Positions 14,836 to 27,200 of a DNA stretch of 64,000 nt are shown here, piece by piece; the first letter of the stretch is position 1, and each line of letters opens with the position of its first letter. A program made the position numbers and the translations under genes. This DNA is from Isoperla grammatica. Its lineage: Eukaryota > Arthropoda > Insecta > Plecoptera > Perlodidae. Location: assembly GCA_945910005.1 (NCBI GenBank), contig OX246737.1, positions 85,016,496 to 85,080,495 of the forward strand, given 5' to 3'. The notes beneath the pieces are model-generated. The model did no database searches, was not told the DNA's origin, and saw nothing but the letters and a program-made list of their open reading frames with translations.

Positions 14836-17194
14836 TGGATTCTCTTAATATGTCATTCCTACTTTTTATGTCCCTTTCTTTCGGATCAAGCCAATATGTT
14901 CAGTTCAAACTCTCGTTACATTTCCCCCTCCAATTGCAGTCATTGATTTCCAATGTGTTTTACTTTTTTCAATTGAATTTTTATTTAAATATTACAACAT
15001 TTAGAAAAATACCGGTTTGTCTGTTCGATGAGCTCAAGAAACGATTTATTTTACAGCCGTATGGTGGTCGTTTCTGATCTGATATGATATAAGAGATGTG
15101 AGTTATCTTAGTTATCTAGTTATCTTATACCCCAGTGAGGTTAACCGTATATGATAGGAAGATACTTTCCAACTGCATGGGTCAATTACCAAACAGTACA
15201 GTAATTAATCTGGGCTTAAGAATGGTACAGACAAGGAATAACACATTTAAAGGTAAACTTTTGAAAGGATTTCTGTAAAATAATAGGCGTACTAATAATG
15301 TCTAGATTCGAGTATTAGTGTACAAGATGAGCGAAGATGCAGCGAAGCTTATCGAGACGAAAAGAGGTAATGGTGTGTGGTGAAAACTGACTGTTGGTCC
15401 GAGGTTCCGGTATCCTATTAATTTTTTGCCAACCGTGCAAACACCATTTTAATAATTACTCTGCTTGAAGACAGAATGTTATGACAGTAGCTATTCGCGC
15501 CAAGTACTGGCGTGGCATCAATACACATTTTATTTTATCTCATCTTATTGACTGGGTATATCAGAGTATTCCACCTAAGAGAATTGGTTCGAATCTCGCA
15601 GACACTTTTTTTTTTACCAGTCCATCTTCATCGATCACCCATCATTATCTCGAATAGCACGATTGGAATAAAAGATTCGTAAAGCAACAAGAATTAACAT
15701 CATTCAACATCATTCTTCATCTTCTTCACAATAATACTTGGTACGCAGAAGCTGTGGTTATTAGACCAATGCCTAATCGACCATGGGTAACAAACTAAAC
15801 ACTGGCTTTATCTCTTGCATCTTCGGTTGTCACTGTTGAGAATAACTTCTTCTGTCAATGAGGTAGTTCGCTGTTCCTGAGTCTTGTTGTCGATTACACA
15901 GGGACAATGCACGCTTGTTGTATAAGAAGGCTAATTTTATTTTTATTTCAATTTTATTATCAACGACTGTGATATTTGTCTAAAGAAAGACTCAAGTTTA
16001 TATAGTTATCCAGAACACGCTATTATAATCTCTTAAATTAATAGACAAAGCAGAGAACGTGACGGTTCAGGAGTCTATTTTTCTATGTTTGACGCATGTG
16101 TTATCCAAATTAACTTTGTTACATCTCCAAGGACGATAAATGACGAGTGATGTCACTAATTACACGAATGCATAAGAAATAAGTTGATTATTTATTAAAA
16201 CTACGAATAATTAGATACTACAACAGTCAACACGTGGAACACACAATCACCCAGCACCGTGTCCGGTCACTGGGCTCTCTGTTTCCACCACTAACCCCCC
16301 CACTCTCACAGGCCTTGACCAAGGGCCCTCTTCGGTCCGCCCACCCCAACCTGACATAGAGGAGGGGTGGTGATACAACTTCGATTTTGCAAATTAAATA
16401 TTACTTCCTATCAGTTATGCCTTTAAAATGAATTAAGTATCAATTAAGTCGAGATAAGTGTTAATGAGTGGTGCGTGCATTAACGTGTAATCTAAATAGC
16501 TTTTCTATCAACTGAACTTCTGGGCTTTCGAGGGGGCGTAAAGGTGGCTGTGATGTCACTTTCAGATAGCCTATTGCGCCTATTGTGAATTATAAAATTA
16601 TTGTTAAATGTTTTACAAAATAATGTTGTGCATAAATACGTAGGTTATTACTCTATATCAAAGATTAGATACGTAACGTAATCGCGGACATTGATTGACG
16701 AGTGTGATGGAGAGTGATCCTTGCCCCCGGGGGGATACACGTACACGCGTCACGTGAACGAGCCAACGCTCCCGAGGGATGCTTGCACGTATGCACGTAT
16801 CTACTCAGTAACGTTGAACATTTTTTTCAAAAAATAGCAGATGTAAAAGTGAAAACCACAATTTGTTTACGGTACTCACATGCGAGGCAAGATCAATGTT
16901 GACCTTGACCGGTTTATGGAGAGAATTATGATTGCGTTGCGTAGAGAACCAAGGCTACGTACAATGGCTTCCAGACTCGCATGTGAAGCCTGATCGTAAG
17001 CGCGTGAAACTCCTTATGAGTACTTCTTTCATGATTGTATAAACAGACTTCGTTTTGATAAGGCTTCAATCCACTATCCAACAATATTTGAATCAGTTGA
17101 TCAATTTATTTTACATCGTTGATGGGAAGTTATTTGTTGATTTTGTTGTCACGTCTTTACAGAAAACTGTAAAAGTAGAACATATTACTCAAAA
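14836..17194. other. Unique AT-rich spacer, no gene recognised
   Basis: No coding region is supported; open frames are short and start on non-ATG codons or lack any recognisable motif. A possible SINE relic lies at about 15540-15700 (listed separately). A C-rich stretch at 16250-16370 and a GC-rich patch at 16715-16790 stand out from the AT-rich background without a clear identity. Confidence 0.6.
15540..15700 (+). repeat. Possible tRNA-derived SINE relic
   Basis: GGTTCGAATCTC at about 15587-15598 matches a Pol III B box. It is preceded by a loose A-box-like stretch near 15552 and followed by a T10 run. The downstream segment CATCTTCATCGATCACCCA to about 15690 resembles a segment at 59478-59550, suggesting the same dispersed family. 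No target-site duplication was found. The family assignment is inference. Confidence 0.35.
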
Positions 17195-17907
17195 TAGGAA
17201 AACGTTGATAGGCGAGCGCGTCCATATCTACGAACTTTCTGGCGAAAAGATTTCAAAGCTAATGAAAACAACAATTAACAACAATACATGAATGCGCATT
17301 GCAAACAGTCTTCTAATTTCCATTGCTATTATACTTCCCGACATTGTTGGACGTCGTGCAATGTGCGTTGCTAAAATGTTTCGGTGTCATTTTGTTTAGT
17401 GTCTTCTACGCGGTCCGCCACCGTTACTAACATGTATTGACAGCAATAGAAATGTAATTTCTGCCTCTAAAACGTATCAGATCGCTTCTAAGTTAGTATA
17501 TTCATGACCGGACAAAAATTTACTATAGCGACCTCACATTTTGTCGTTACTGTGTTTGAGAAAAATATTTTCGTGTAACTTCTGTGTAACTTTGCCAATA
17601 CTTATCAAATCGCCATGAAATGAACATATTCGTGACCGGAAAAATCTGTAGAGAAATATGGCCATCTCACATTTTGCCGCCATTGTGTTTTAGAAAAATA
17701 TTTTGCAGTAACAATGGTGTAACTTTATAATTTTCGAACGATTTTGCCTCAAACTATACATCTTCAATCCACATCGAGGCTTGTGAATGGTCCAAATTGC
17801 AAGTTGATCGGACTTTTCGCTTGACCGTTATCGACCGACATATTTAAAAAAAAAAAAAAAACGAAGTGCCATAATGGTCTAAGGAGACGCTCGCTTCGCT
17901 CGCTTGA
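17195..17907 (-). mobile_element. Helitron-like nonautonomous element, minus-strand copy
   Basis: Read on the minus strand, this diverged copy starts TCAAGCGAGCGAAGCGAGCG directly after an A (at 17907) and ends near 17195 with CGTTTTCCTA. It matches the family clustered at 33772-36687, including the internal poly-T block, the TCCGATCAACTTG-type segment and the GAACTTTCTGGCG segment. The TC start after A fits Helitron insertion between A and T. Here the 3' end has lost part of the hairpin segment seen in the other copies. No transposase or Rep/helicase is encoded. A short conserved frame (IYELSGEKIS) is probably a by-product of repeat similarity, since it has no ATG. Confidence 0.6.
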
Positions 17908-19076
17908 TAAACTGTAGATTTGATTCGGGGGTATGCACGATTTAAAACCGTAACATCTCGGAATTATTCAATATAAGTTCTTTATTTGTCAGAATGAGCT
18001 GAAGCTCTTTACATTGACAGATTACACTAGAATAAACTGAACTAGACTAAACTAAACTAATCTAAACTAAACTAAACTAAACTAAACCAAAAAAACAATG
18101 CCAAGTCACGCTTACATTTTGACTTAATTGTAGGTTATAATTATTGATTTTGATGGTATATAGTTTTAAAAATAATGTTATAATATACAATTGGTGTACA
18201 CAGATAATTATAGCTCTCAAATGTAATTGTACAATTCTACTGAGCACCAATTCAGTTTTCCTCTCAATTTTCAAACTGTATCCATTGTAGCAGGTTCTGC
18301 CCCATTTATCTCCACACTTACTTTATTATCACCCCAGCCCTCGGGCTTATGCGTTCTTACCTCTATTTCTTCATCTGCGCTCCAGAGGGACCAGCCCGGG
18401 AGAGCGTTCCAGCAAAGTTTAATGTTTAACTATTGCATGTAGTAAGTAAGTAAGTACATTTTGATGTAATGTATGAACTTTACTATTATCTACTATTACC
18501 TCCATTTAGAGGTGAATAAGTGAATACAACAAAAATAGTACATATAAGGCTGTTATAATATTAATGATACTAAAATATATAATAAATAATATAACAATAT
18601 GGAAATCATGTATAGAACCATACTAATAATAAAACTACCAATTTATACAATACATAAAACGCAAAACAATAATACTTATAATAAAACCTACACTACAATC
18701 TAACTTGTAGATTCTCACTTAATGACAGTTATGAAGTAATGACTTCTAAATTTATTATGTTTCATCAAATCATGTTACTTGAAGCAGTTGCCCCGATCAT
18801 ATTGCAGCAGAATGTTATTAGTTACTTTTTTAAAGAGATTTTGACTTAAGCATTTAGCAGACAGAGTAAGATTATTGTATAGGATAAACCCCTGGGCCGG
18901 TAATCACAAGAGGTCATAAGTCTTTTACTGGTCTTAACTCTTAAGACCGGCCTATAACTTTGGACCTCCTGTAAAACCAGACCCAGGTCAGATGAAGGGA
19001 AGGAACAATAGGACTCATGAGCATTGCAATAATGTTTTAAAGTCTGTTTTCAGATATATTCCTGGATTCACAAGAG
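17908..19076. other. AT-rich spacer, no gene recognised
   Basis: No coding gene is supported. It holds an imperfect TAAAC/ACTAA pentanucleotide tract (about 18030-18090), a moderately GC-rich patch at 18290-18410 that may be a decayed LINE 3' segment, and AT-rich DNA leading into array 2. The identity of the GC-rich patch is uncertain. Confidence 0.55.
18030..18090. repeat. Pentanucleotide microsatellite (ACTAA)n
   Basis: Tandem ACTAA/TAAAC motifs with a few interruptions cover about 60 bp. They are visible directly. Confidence 0.85.
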
Positions 19077-21006
19077 GCATGCGCTCAGTGGGACTGAAGT
19101 AATGGTGCAGATATTGACAGATAGACGTGAGTCAGATAGGAGCCGCCTTAGCGTATGGTCTGTGGCCCGAGCATGCACTCAGAGGGACTGAAGTAATGGT
19201 GCAGATATTGACAGATAGACGTGAGTCAGATGGGCGCCGCCTTAGCGTATGGTCTGTGGCCCGAGCATGCACTCAGTGGGACTGAAGTAATGGTGCAGAT
19301 ATTGACAGATAGACGTGAGTCAGATGGGCGCCGTCTTAGCGTATGGTCTGTGGCCCGAGCATGCACTCAGAGGGACTGAAGTAATGGTGCAGATATTGAC
19401 AGATAGACGTGAGTCTGATGGGCGCCGCCTTAGCGTATGGTCTGTGGCCCCAGCATGCACTCAGTGGGACTGAAGTAATGGTGCAGATATTGACAGATAG
19501 ACGTGAGTCAGATGGGCGCCGTCTTAGCGTATGGTCTGTGGCCCGAGCATGCACTCAGAGGGACTGAAGTAATGGTGCAGATATTGACAGATAGACGTGA
19601 GTCAGATGGGTGCCGTCTTAGCGTATGGTCTGTGGCCCGAGCATGCACTCAGAGGGACTGAAGTAATGGTGCAGATATTGACAGATAGACGTGAGTCAGA
19701 TGGGCGCCGTCTTAGCGTATGGTCTGTGGCCCGAGCATGCACTCAGTGGGACTGAAGTAATGGTGCAGATATTGACAGATAGACGTGAGTCAGATGGGCG
19801 CCGTCTTAGCGTATGGTCTGTGGCCCGAGCATGCACTCAGTGGGACTGAAGAAATGGTGCAGATATTGACAGATAGACGTGAGTCAGATGGGCGCTGCCT
19901 TAGCGTATGGTCTGTGGCCCGAGCATGCACTCAGTGGGACTGAAGTAATGGTACAGATATTGACAGATAGACGTGAGTCAGAAGGGCGCCGTCTTAGCGT
20001 ATGGTCTGTGGCCCGAGCATGCACTCAGTGGGACTGAAGTAATGGTGCAGATATTGACAGATAGACGTGAGTCAGATGGGCGCCGCCTTAGCGTATGGTC
20101 TGTGGCCCGAGCATGCACTCAGAGGGACTGAAGTAATGGTACAGATATTGACAGATAGACGTGAGTCTGATGGGCGCCGTCTTAGCGTATGGTCTGTGGC
20201 CCGAGCATGCACTCAGTGGGACTGAAGAAATGGTGCAGATATTGACAGATAGACGTGAGTCAGATGAGCGCCGTCTTAGCGTATGGTCTGTGGCCCCAGC
20301 ATGCACTCAGAGGGACTGAAGTAATGGTGCAGATATTGACAGATGGACGTGAGTCAGATGGGCGCCGCCTTAGCGTATGGTCTGTGGCCCCAGCATGCAC
20401 TCAGTGGGACTGAAGTAATCGTACAGATATTGACAGATAGACGTGAGTCAGATGGGCACCGTCTTAGCGTATGGTCTGTGGCCCGAGCATGCACTCAGTG
20501 GGACTGAAGAAATGGTGCAGATATTGACAGATAGACGTGAGTCAGATGAGCGCCGTCTTAGCGTATGGTCTGTGGCCCCAGCATGCACTCAGAGGGACTG
20601 AAGTAATGGTGCAGATATTGACAGATAGACGTGAGTCAGATGGGCGCCGTCTTAGCGTATGGTCTGTGGCCCGAGCATGCACTCAGTGGGACTGAAGTAA
20701 TGGTGCAGATATTGACAGATAGACGTGAGTCAGATGGGCGCCGTCTTAGCGTATGGTCTGTGGCCCGAGCATGCACTCAGTGGGACTGAAGTAATGGTGC
20801 AGATATTGAAAGATAGACGTGAGTCAGATGGGCGCCGCCTTAGCGTATGGTCTGTGGCCCGAGCATGCACTCAGTGGGACTGAAGTAATGGTGCAGATAT
20901 TGACAGATAGACGTGAGTCAGAAAAGCGCCGCCTTAGCGTATGGTCTGTGGCCCGAGCATGCACTCAGAGGGACTGAAGTAATGGTGCAGATATTGACAG
21001 ATAGAC

Positions 21007-24000
21007 GTGAGTCAGATGGGCGCCGTCTTAGCGTATGGTCTGTGGCCCCAGCATGCACTCAGAGGCACTGAAGTAATGGTACAGATATTGACAGATAGAC
21101 GTGAGTCAGATGGGCGCCGTCTTAGCGTATGGTCTGTGGCCCCAGCATCACTCAGTAGGACTGAAGTAATGGTGCAGATATTGACAGATAGACGTGAGTT
21201 ATTGGCGCCGCCTTGGCGTATGGTCTGTGGCCCGAGCATGCACTCAGTGGGACTGAAGTAATGGTGCAGATATTGACACATAGACGTGAGTCAGATGGGC
21301 GCCGCCTATGCGTATGGTCTGTGGCCCGAGCATGCACTCAGAGGGACTGAAGTAATGGTGCAGATATTGACACATAGACGTGAGTTAGATGGGCGCCGTC
21401 TTAGCGTATGGTCTGTGGCCCCAGCATGCGCTCAGTGGGACTGAAGTAATGGTGCAGATATTGACAGATAGACGTGAGTCAGATGGGCCCTGTCTTAGCG
21501 TATGGTCTGTGGCCCCAGCATGCACTCAGAGGGACTGAAGTAATGGTGCAGATATTGACAGATAGACGTGAGTCAGATGGGCGCCGTCTTAGCGTATGGT
21601 CTGTGGCCCCAGCATGCACTCAGAGGGACTGAAGTAATGGTGCAGATATTGACAGATAGACGTGAGTCAGATGGGCGCCGTCTTAGCGTATGGTCTGTGG
21701 CCCGAGCATGCACTCAGAGGGACTGAAGTAATGGTGCAGATATTGACACATAGACGTGAGTCAGATGGGCGCCGTCTTAGCGTATGGTCTGTGGCCCCAG
21801 CATGCACTCAGAGGGACTGAAGTAATGGTGCAGATATTGACAGATAGACGTGAGTCAGATGGGCGCCGTCTTAGCGTATGGTCTGTGGCCCGAGCATGCA
21901 CTCAGAGGGACTGAAGTAATGGTGCAGATATTGACAGATAGACGTGAGTCAGATGGGCGCCGCCTTAGCGTATGGTCTGTGGCCCCAGCATGCACTCAGA
22001 GGGACTGAAGTAATGGTGCTGATATTGACAGATAGACGTGAGTCAGATGGGCGCCGCCTTAGCGTATGGTCTGTGGCCCCAGCATGCACTCAGAGGCACT
22101 GAAGTAATGGTACAGATATTGACAGATAGACGTGAGTCAGATGGGCGCCGTCTTAGCGTATGGTCTGTGGCCCCAGCATCACTCAGTAGGACTGAAGTAA
22201 TGGTGCAGATATTGACAGATAGACGTGAGTAATTGGCGCCGCCTTGGCGTATGGTCTGTGGCCCGAGCATGCACTCAGTGGGACTGAAGTAATGGTGCAG
22301 ATATTGACAGATAGACGTGAGTCAGATGGGCGCCGTCTTAGCGTATGGTCTGTGGCCCGAGCATGCACTCAGAGGGACTGAAGTAATGGTGCAGATATTG
22401 ACACATAGACGTGAGTCAGATGGGCGCCGCCTTAGCGTATGGTCTGTGGCCCGAGCATGCACTCAGTGGGACTGAAGTAATGGTGCAGATATTGACACAT
22501 AGACGTGAGTTAGATGGGCGCCGTCTTAGCGTATGGTCTGTGGCCCCAGCATGCACTCAGAGGGACTGAAGTAATGGTGCAGATATTGACAGATAGACGT
22601 GAGTCAGATGGGCGCCGCCTTAGCGTATGGTCTGTGGCCCCAGCATGCACTCAGTGGGACTGAAGTAATGGTGCAGATATTGACAGATAGACGTGAGTCA
22701 GATGGGCGCCGCCTTAGCGTATGGTCTGTGGCCCGAGCATGCACTCAGTGGGACTGAAGAAATGGTGCAGATATTGACAGATAGACGTGAGTCAGATGGG
22801 CGCCGTCTTAGCGTATGGTCTGTGGCCCCAGCATGCACTCAGTGGGACTGAAGTAATGGTGCAGATATTGACAGATAGACGTGAGTCAGATGGGCGCCGT
22901 CTTAGCGTATGGTCTGTGGCCCCAGCATGCACTCAGTGGGACTGAAGTAATGGTGCAGATATTGACAGATAGACGTGAGTCAGATAGGCGCCGCCTTAGC
23001 GTATGGTCTGTGGCCCCAGCATGCACTCAGAGGGACTGAAGTAATGGTGCAGATATTGACAGATAGACGTGAGTCAGATGGGCGCCGTCTTAGCGTATGG
23101 TCTGTGGCCCGAGCATGCACTCAGTGGGACTGAAGTAATGGTGCAGATATTGACAGATAGACGTGAGTCAGATGGGCGCCGTCTTAGCGTATGGTCTGTG
23201 GCCCCAGCATGCACTCAGTGGGACTGAAGTAATGGTGCAGATATTGACAGATAGACGTGAGTCAGATGGGCGCCGCCTTAGCGTATGGTCTGTGGCCCGA
23301 GCATGCACTCAGAGGGACTGAAGTAATGGTGCAGATATTCACAGATAGACGTGAGTCAGATGGGCGCCGCCTTAGCGTATGGTCTGTGGCCCGAGCATGC
23401 ACTCAGAGGGACTGAAGTAATGGTGCAGATATTGACACATAGACGTGAGTTAGATGGGCGCCGTCTTAGCGTATGGTCTGTGGCCCGAGCATGCACTCAG
23501 TGGGACTGAAGTAATGGTGCAGATATTGACAGATAGACGTGAGTCAGATAGGCGCCGTCTTAGCGTATGGTCTGTGGCCCGAGCATGCACTCAGTGGGAC
23601 TGAAGTAATGGTGCAGATATTGACAGATAGACGTGAGTCAGATGGGCGCCGTCTTAGCGTATGGTCTGTGGCCCGAGCATGCACTCAGAGGGACTGAAGT
23701 AATGGTGCAGATATTGACAGATAGACGTGAGTCAGATGGGCGCCGTCTTAGCGTATGGTCTGTGGCCCCAGCATGCACTCAGTGGGACTGAAGTAATGGT
23801 GCAGATATTGACAGATAGACGTGAGTCAGATGGGCGCCGTCTTAGCGTATGGTCTGTGGCCCGAGCATGCACTCAGAGGGACTGAAGTAATGGTGCAGAT
23901 ATTGACAGATAGACGTGAGTCAGATGGGCGCCGTCTTAGCGTATGGTCTGTGGCCCGAGCATGCACTCAGAGGGACTGAAGTAATGGTGCAGATATTGAC

Positions 24001-24008
24001 AGATAGAC
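21007..24008. repeat. Higher-order repeat copy A of array 2 (3002 bp)
   Basis: This block holds two marker units that are 3 bp short: GCATCACTCAG loses one base and GTTATTGG or its equivalent loses two. They start near 21149 and 22180, 1031 bp apart (11 units minus 3). Further markers are GCCTATGCGTATGG (about 21303) and GGGCCCTGTC (about 21486). All recur 3002 bp downstream in the same order. 3002 equals 32 units minus the two 3-bp deficits, which is strong internal evidence for one duplicated block. Confidence 0.88.
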
Positions 24009-27000
24009 GTGAGTCAGATGGGCGCCGTCTTAGCGTATGGTCTGTGGCCCCAGCATGCACTCAGAGGCACTGAAGTAATGGTACAGATATTGACAGATAG
24101 ACGTGAGTCAGATGGGCGCCGTCTTAGCGTATGGTCTGTGGCCCCAGCATCACTCAGTAGGACTGAAGTAATGGTGCAGATATTGACAGATAGACGTGAG
24201 TCATTGGCGCCGCCTTGGCGTATGGTCTGTGGCCCGAGCATGCACTCAGTGGGACTGAAGTAATGGTGCAGATATTGACACATAGACGTGAGTCAGATGG
24301 GCGCCGCCTATGCGTATGGTCTGTGGCCCGAGCATGCACTCAGAGGGACTGAAGTAATGGTGCAGATATTGATACATAGACGTGAGTTAGATGGGCGCCG
24401 TCTTAGCGTATGGTCTGTGGCCCCAGCATGCGCTCAGTGGGACTGAAGTAATGGTGCAGATATTGACAGATAGACGTGAGTCAGATGGGCCCTGTCTTAG
24501 CGTATGGTCTGTGGCCCCAGCATGCACTCAGAGGGACTGAAGTAATGGTGCAGATATTGACAGATAGACGTGAGTCAGATGGGCGCCGTCTTAGCGTATG
24601 GTCTGTGGCCCCAGCATGCACTCAGAGGGACTGAAGTAATGGTGCAGATATTGACAGATAGACGTGAGTCAGATGGGCGCCGTCTTAGCGTATGGTCTGT
24701 GGCCCGAGCATGCACTCAGAGGGACTGAAGTAATGGTGCAGATATTGACACATAGACGTGAGTCCGATGGGCGCCGTCTTAGCGTATGGTCTGTGGCCCC
24801 AGCATGCACTCAGAGGGACTGAAGTAATGGTGCAGATATTGACAGATAGACGTGAGTCAGATGGGCGCCGTCTTAGCGTATGGTCTGTGGCCCGAGCATG
24901 CACTCAGAGGGACTGAAGTAATGGTGCAGATATTGACAGATAGACGTGAGTCAGATGGGCGCCGCCTTAGCGTATGGTCTGTGGCCCCAGCATGCACTCA
25001 GAGGGACTGAAGTAATGGTGCAGATATTGACAGATAGACGTGAGTCAGATGGGCGCCGCCTTAGCGTATGGTCTGTGGCCCCAGCATGCACTCAGAGGCA
25101 CTGAAGTAATGGTACAGATATTGACAGATAGACGTGAGTCAGATGGGCGCCGTCTTAGCGTATGGTCTGTGGCCCCAGCATCACTCAGTAGGACTGAAGT
25201 AATGGTGCAGATATTGACAGATAGACGTGAGTCATTGGCGCCGCCTTGGCGTATGGTCTGTGGCCCGAGCATGCACTCAGTGGGACTGAAATAATGGTGC
25301 AGATATTGACACATAGACGTGAGTCAGATGGGCGCCGCCTTAGCGTATGGTCTGTGGCCCGAGCATGCACTCAGTGGGACTGAAGTAATGGTGCAGATAT
25401 TGACACATAGACGTGAGTCAGATGGGCGCCGCCTTAGCGTATGGTCTGTGGCCCGAGCATGCACTCAGTGGGACTGAAGTAATGGTGCAGATATTGACAC
25501 ATAGACGTGAGTCAGATGGGTGCCGTCTTAGCGTATGGTCTGTGGCCCGAGCATGCACTCAGAGGGACTGAAGTAATGGTGCAGATATTGACACATAGAC
25601 GTGAGTCAGATGGGCGCCGCCTTAGCGTATGGTCTGTGGCCCGAGCATGCACTCAGTGGGACTGAAGTAATGGTGCAGATATTGACACATAGACGTGAGT
25701 AAGATGGGCGCCGTCTTAGCGTATGGTCTGTGGCCCCAGCATGCACTCAGAGGGACTGAAGTAATGGTGCAGATATTGACAGATAGATGTGAGTCAGATG
25801 GGCGCCGCCTTAGCGTATGGTCTGTGGCCCCAGCATGCACTCAGTGGGACTGAAGTAATGGTGCAGATATTGACAGATAGACGTGAGTCAGATGGGCGCC
25901 GCCTTAGCGTATGGTCTGTGGCCCGAGCATGCACTCAGTGGGACTGAAGAAATGGTGCAGATATTGACAGATAGACGTGAGTCAGATGGGCGCCGTCTTA
26001 GCGTATGGTCTGTGGCCCCAGCATGCACTCAGTGGGACTGAAGTAATGGTGCAGATATTGACAGATAGACGTGAGTCAGATGGGCGCCGTCTTAGCGTAT
26101 GGTCTGTGGCCCCAGCATGCACTCAGTGGGACTGAAGTAATGGTGCAGATATTGACAGATAGACGTGAGTCAGATAGGCGCCGCCTTAGCGTATGGTCTG
26201 TGGCCCCAGCATGCACTCAGAGGGACTGAAGTAATGGTGCAGATATTGACAGATAGACGTGAGTCAGATGGGCGCCGTCTTAGCGTATGGTCTGTGGCCC
26301 GAGCATGCACTCAGTGGGACTGAAGTAATGGTGCAGATATTGACAGATAGACGTGAGTCAGATGGGCGCCGTCTTAGCGTATGGTCTGTGGCCCCAGCAT
26401 GCACTCAGTGGGACTGAAGTAATGGTGCAGATATTGACAGATAGACGTGAGTCAGATGGGCGCCGCCTTAGCGTATGGTCTGTGGCCCGAGCATGCACTC
26501 AGAGGGACTGAAGTAATGGTGCAGATATTCACAGATAGACGTGAGTCAGATGGGCGCCGCCTTAGCGTATGGTCTGTGGCCCGAGCATGCACTCAGAGGG
26601 ACTGAAGTAATGGTGCAGATATTGACACATAGACGTGAGTTAGATGGGCGCCGTCTTAGCGTATGGTCTGTGGCCCGAGCATGCACTCAGTGGGACTGAA
26701 GTAATGGTGCAGATATTGACAGATAGACGTGAGTCAGATGGGCGCCGTCTTAGCGTATGGTCTGTGGCCCGAGCATGCACTCAGAGGGACTGAAGTAATG
26801 GTGCAGATATTGACAGATAGACGTGAGTCAGATGGGCGCCGTCTTAGCGTATGGTCTGTGGCCCCAGCATGCACTCAGAGGGACTGAAGTAATGGTGCAG
26901 ATATTGACAGATAGACGTGAGTCAGATGGGCGCCGTCTTAGCGTATGGTCTGTGGCCCCAGCATGCACTCAGAGGGACTGAAGTAATGGTGCAGATATTG

Positions 27001-27200
27001 ACAGATAGACGTGAGTCAGATGGGCGCCGTCTTAGCGTATGGTCTGTGGCCCGAGCATGCACTCAGTGGGACTGAAGTAATGGTGCAGATATTGACAGAT
27101 AGACGTGAGTCAGATGGGCGCCGCCTTAGCGTATGGTCTGTGGCCCGAGCATGCACTCAGAGGGACTGAAGTAATGGTGCAGATATTGACAGATAGACGT
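24009..27200. repeat. Higher-order repeat copy B of array 2 (~3.19 kb)
   Basis: This is the second copy of the 3002-bp block. Markers up to about 25.3 kb lie at exactly +3002. After about 25.4-25.6 kb the offset becomes +3190: the GATATTCACAG marker is at 23331 and 26521, and the AGATAGGCGCCGCC marker at about 22981 and 26171. Copy B has therefore gained two 94-bp units locally, among units carrying the GACACAT variant. The right edge of the block is approximate. Confidence 0.8.
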
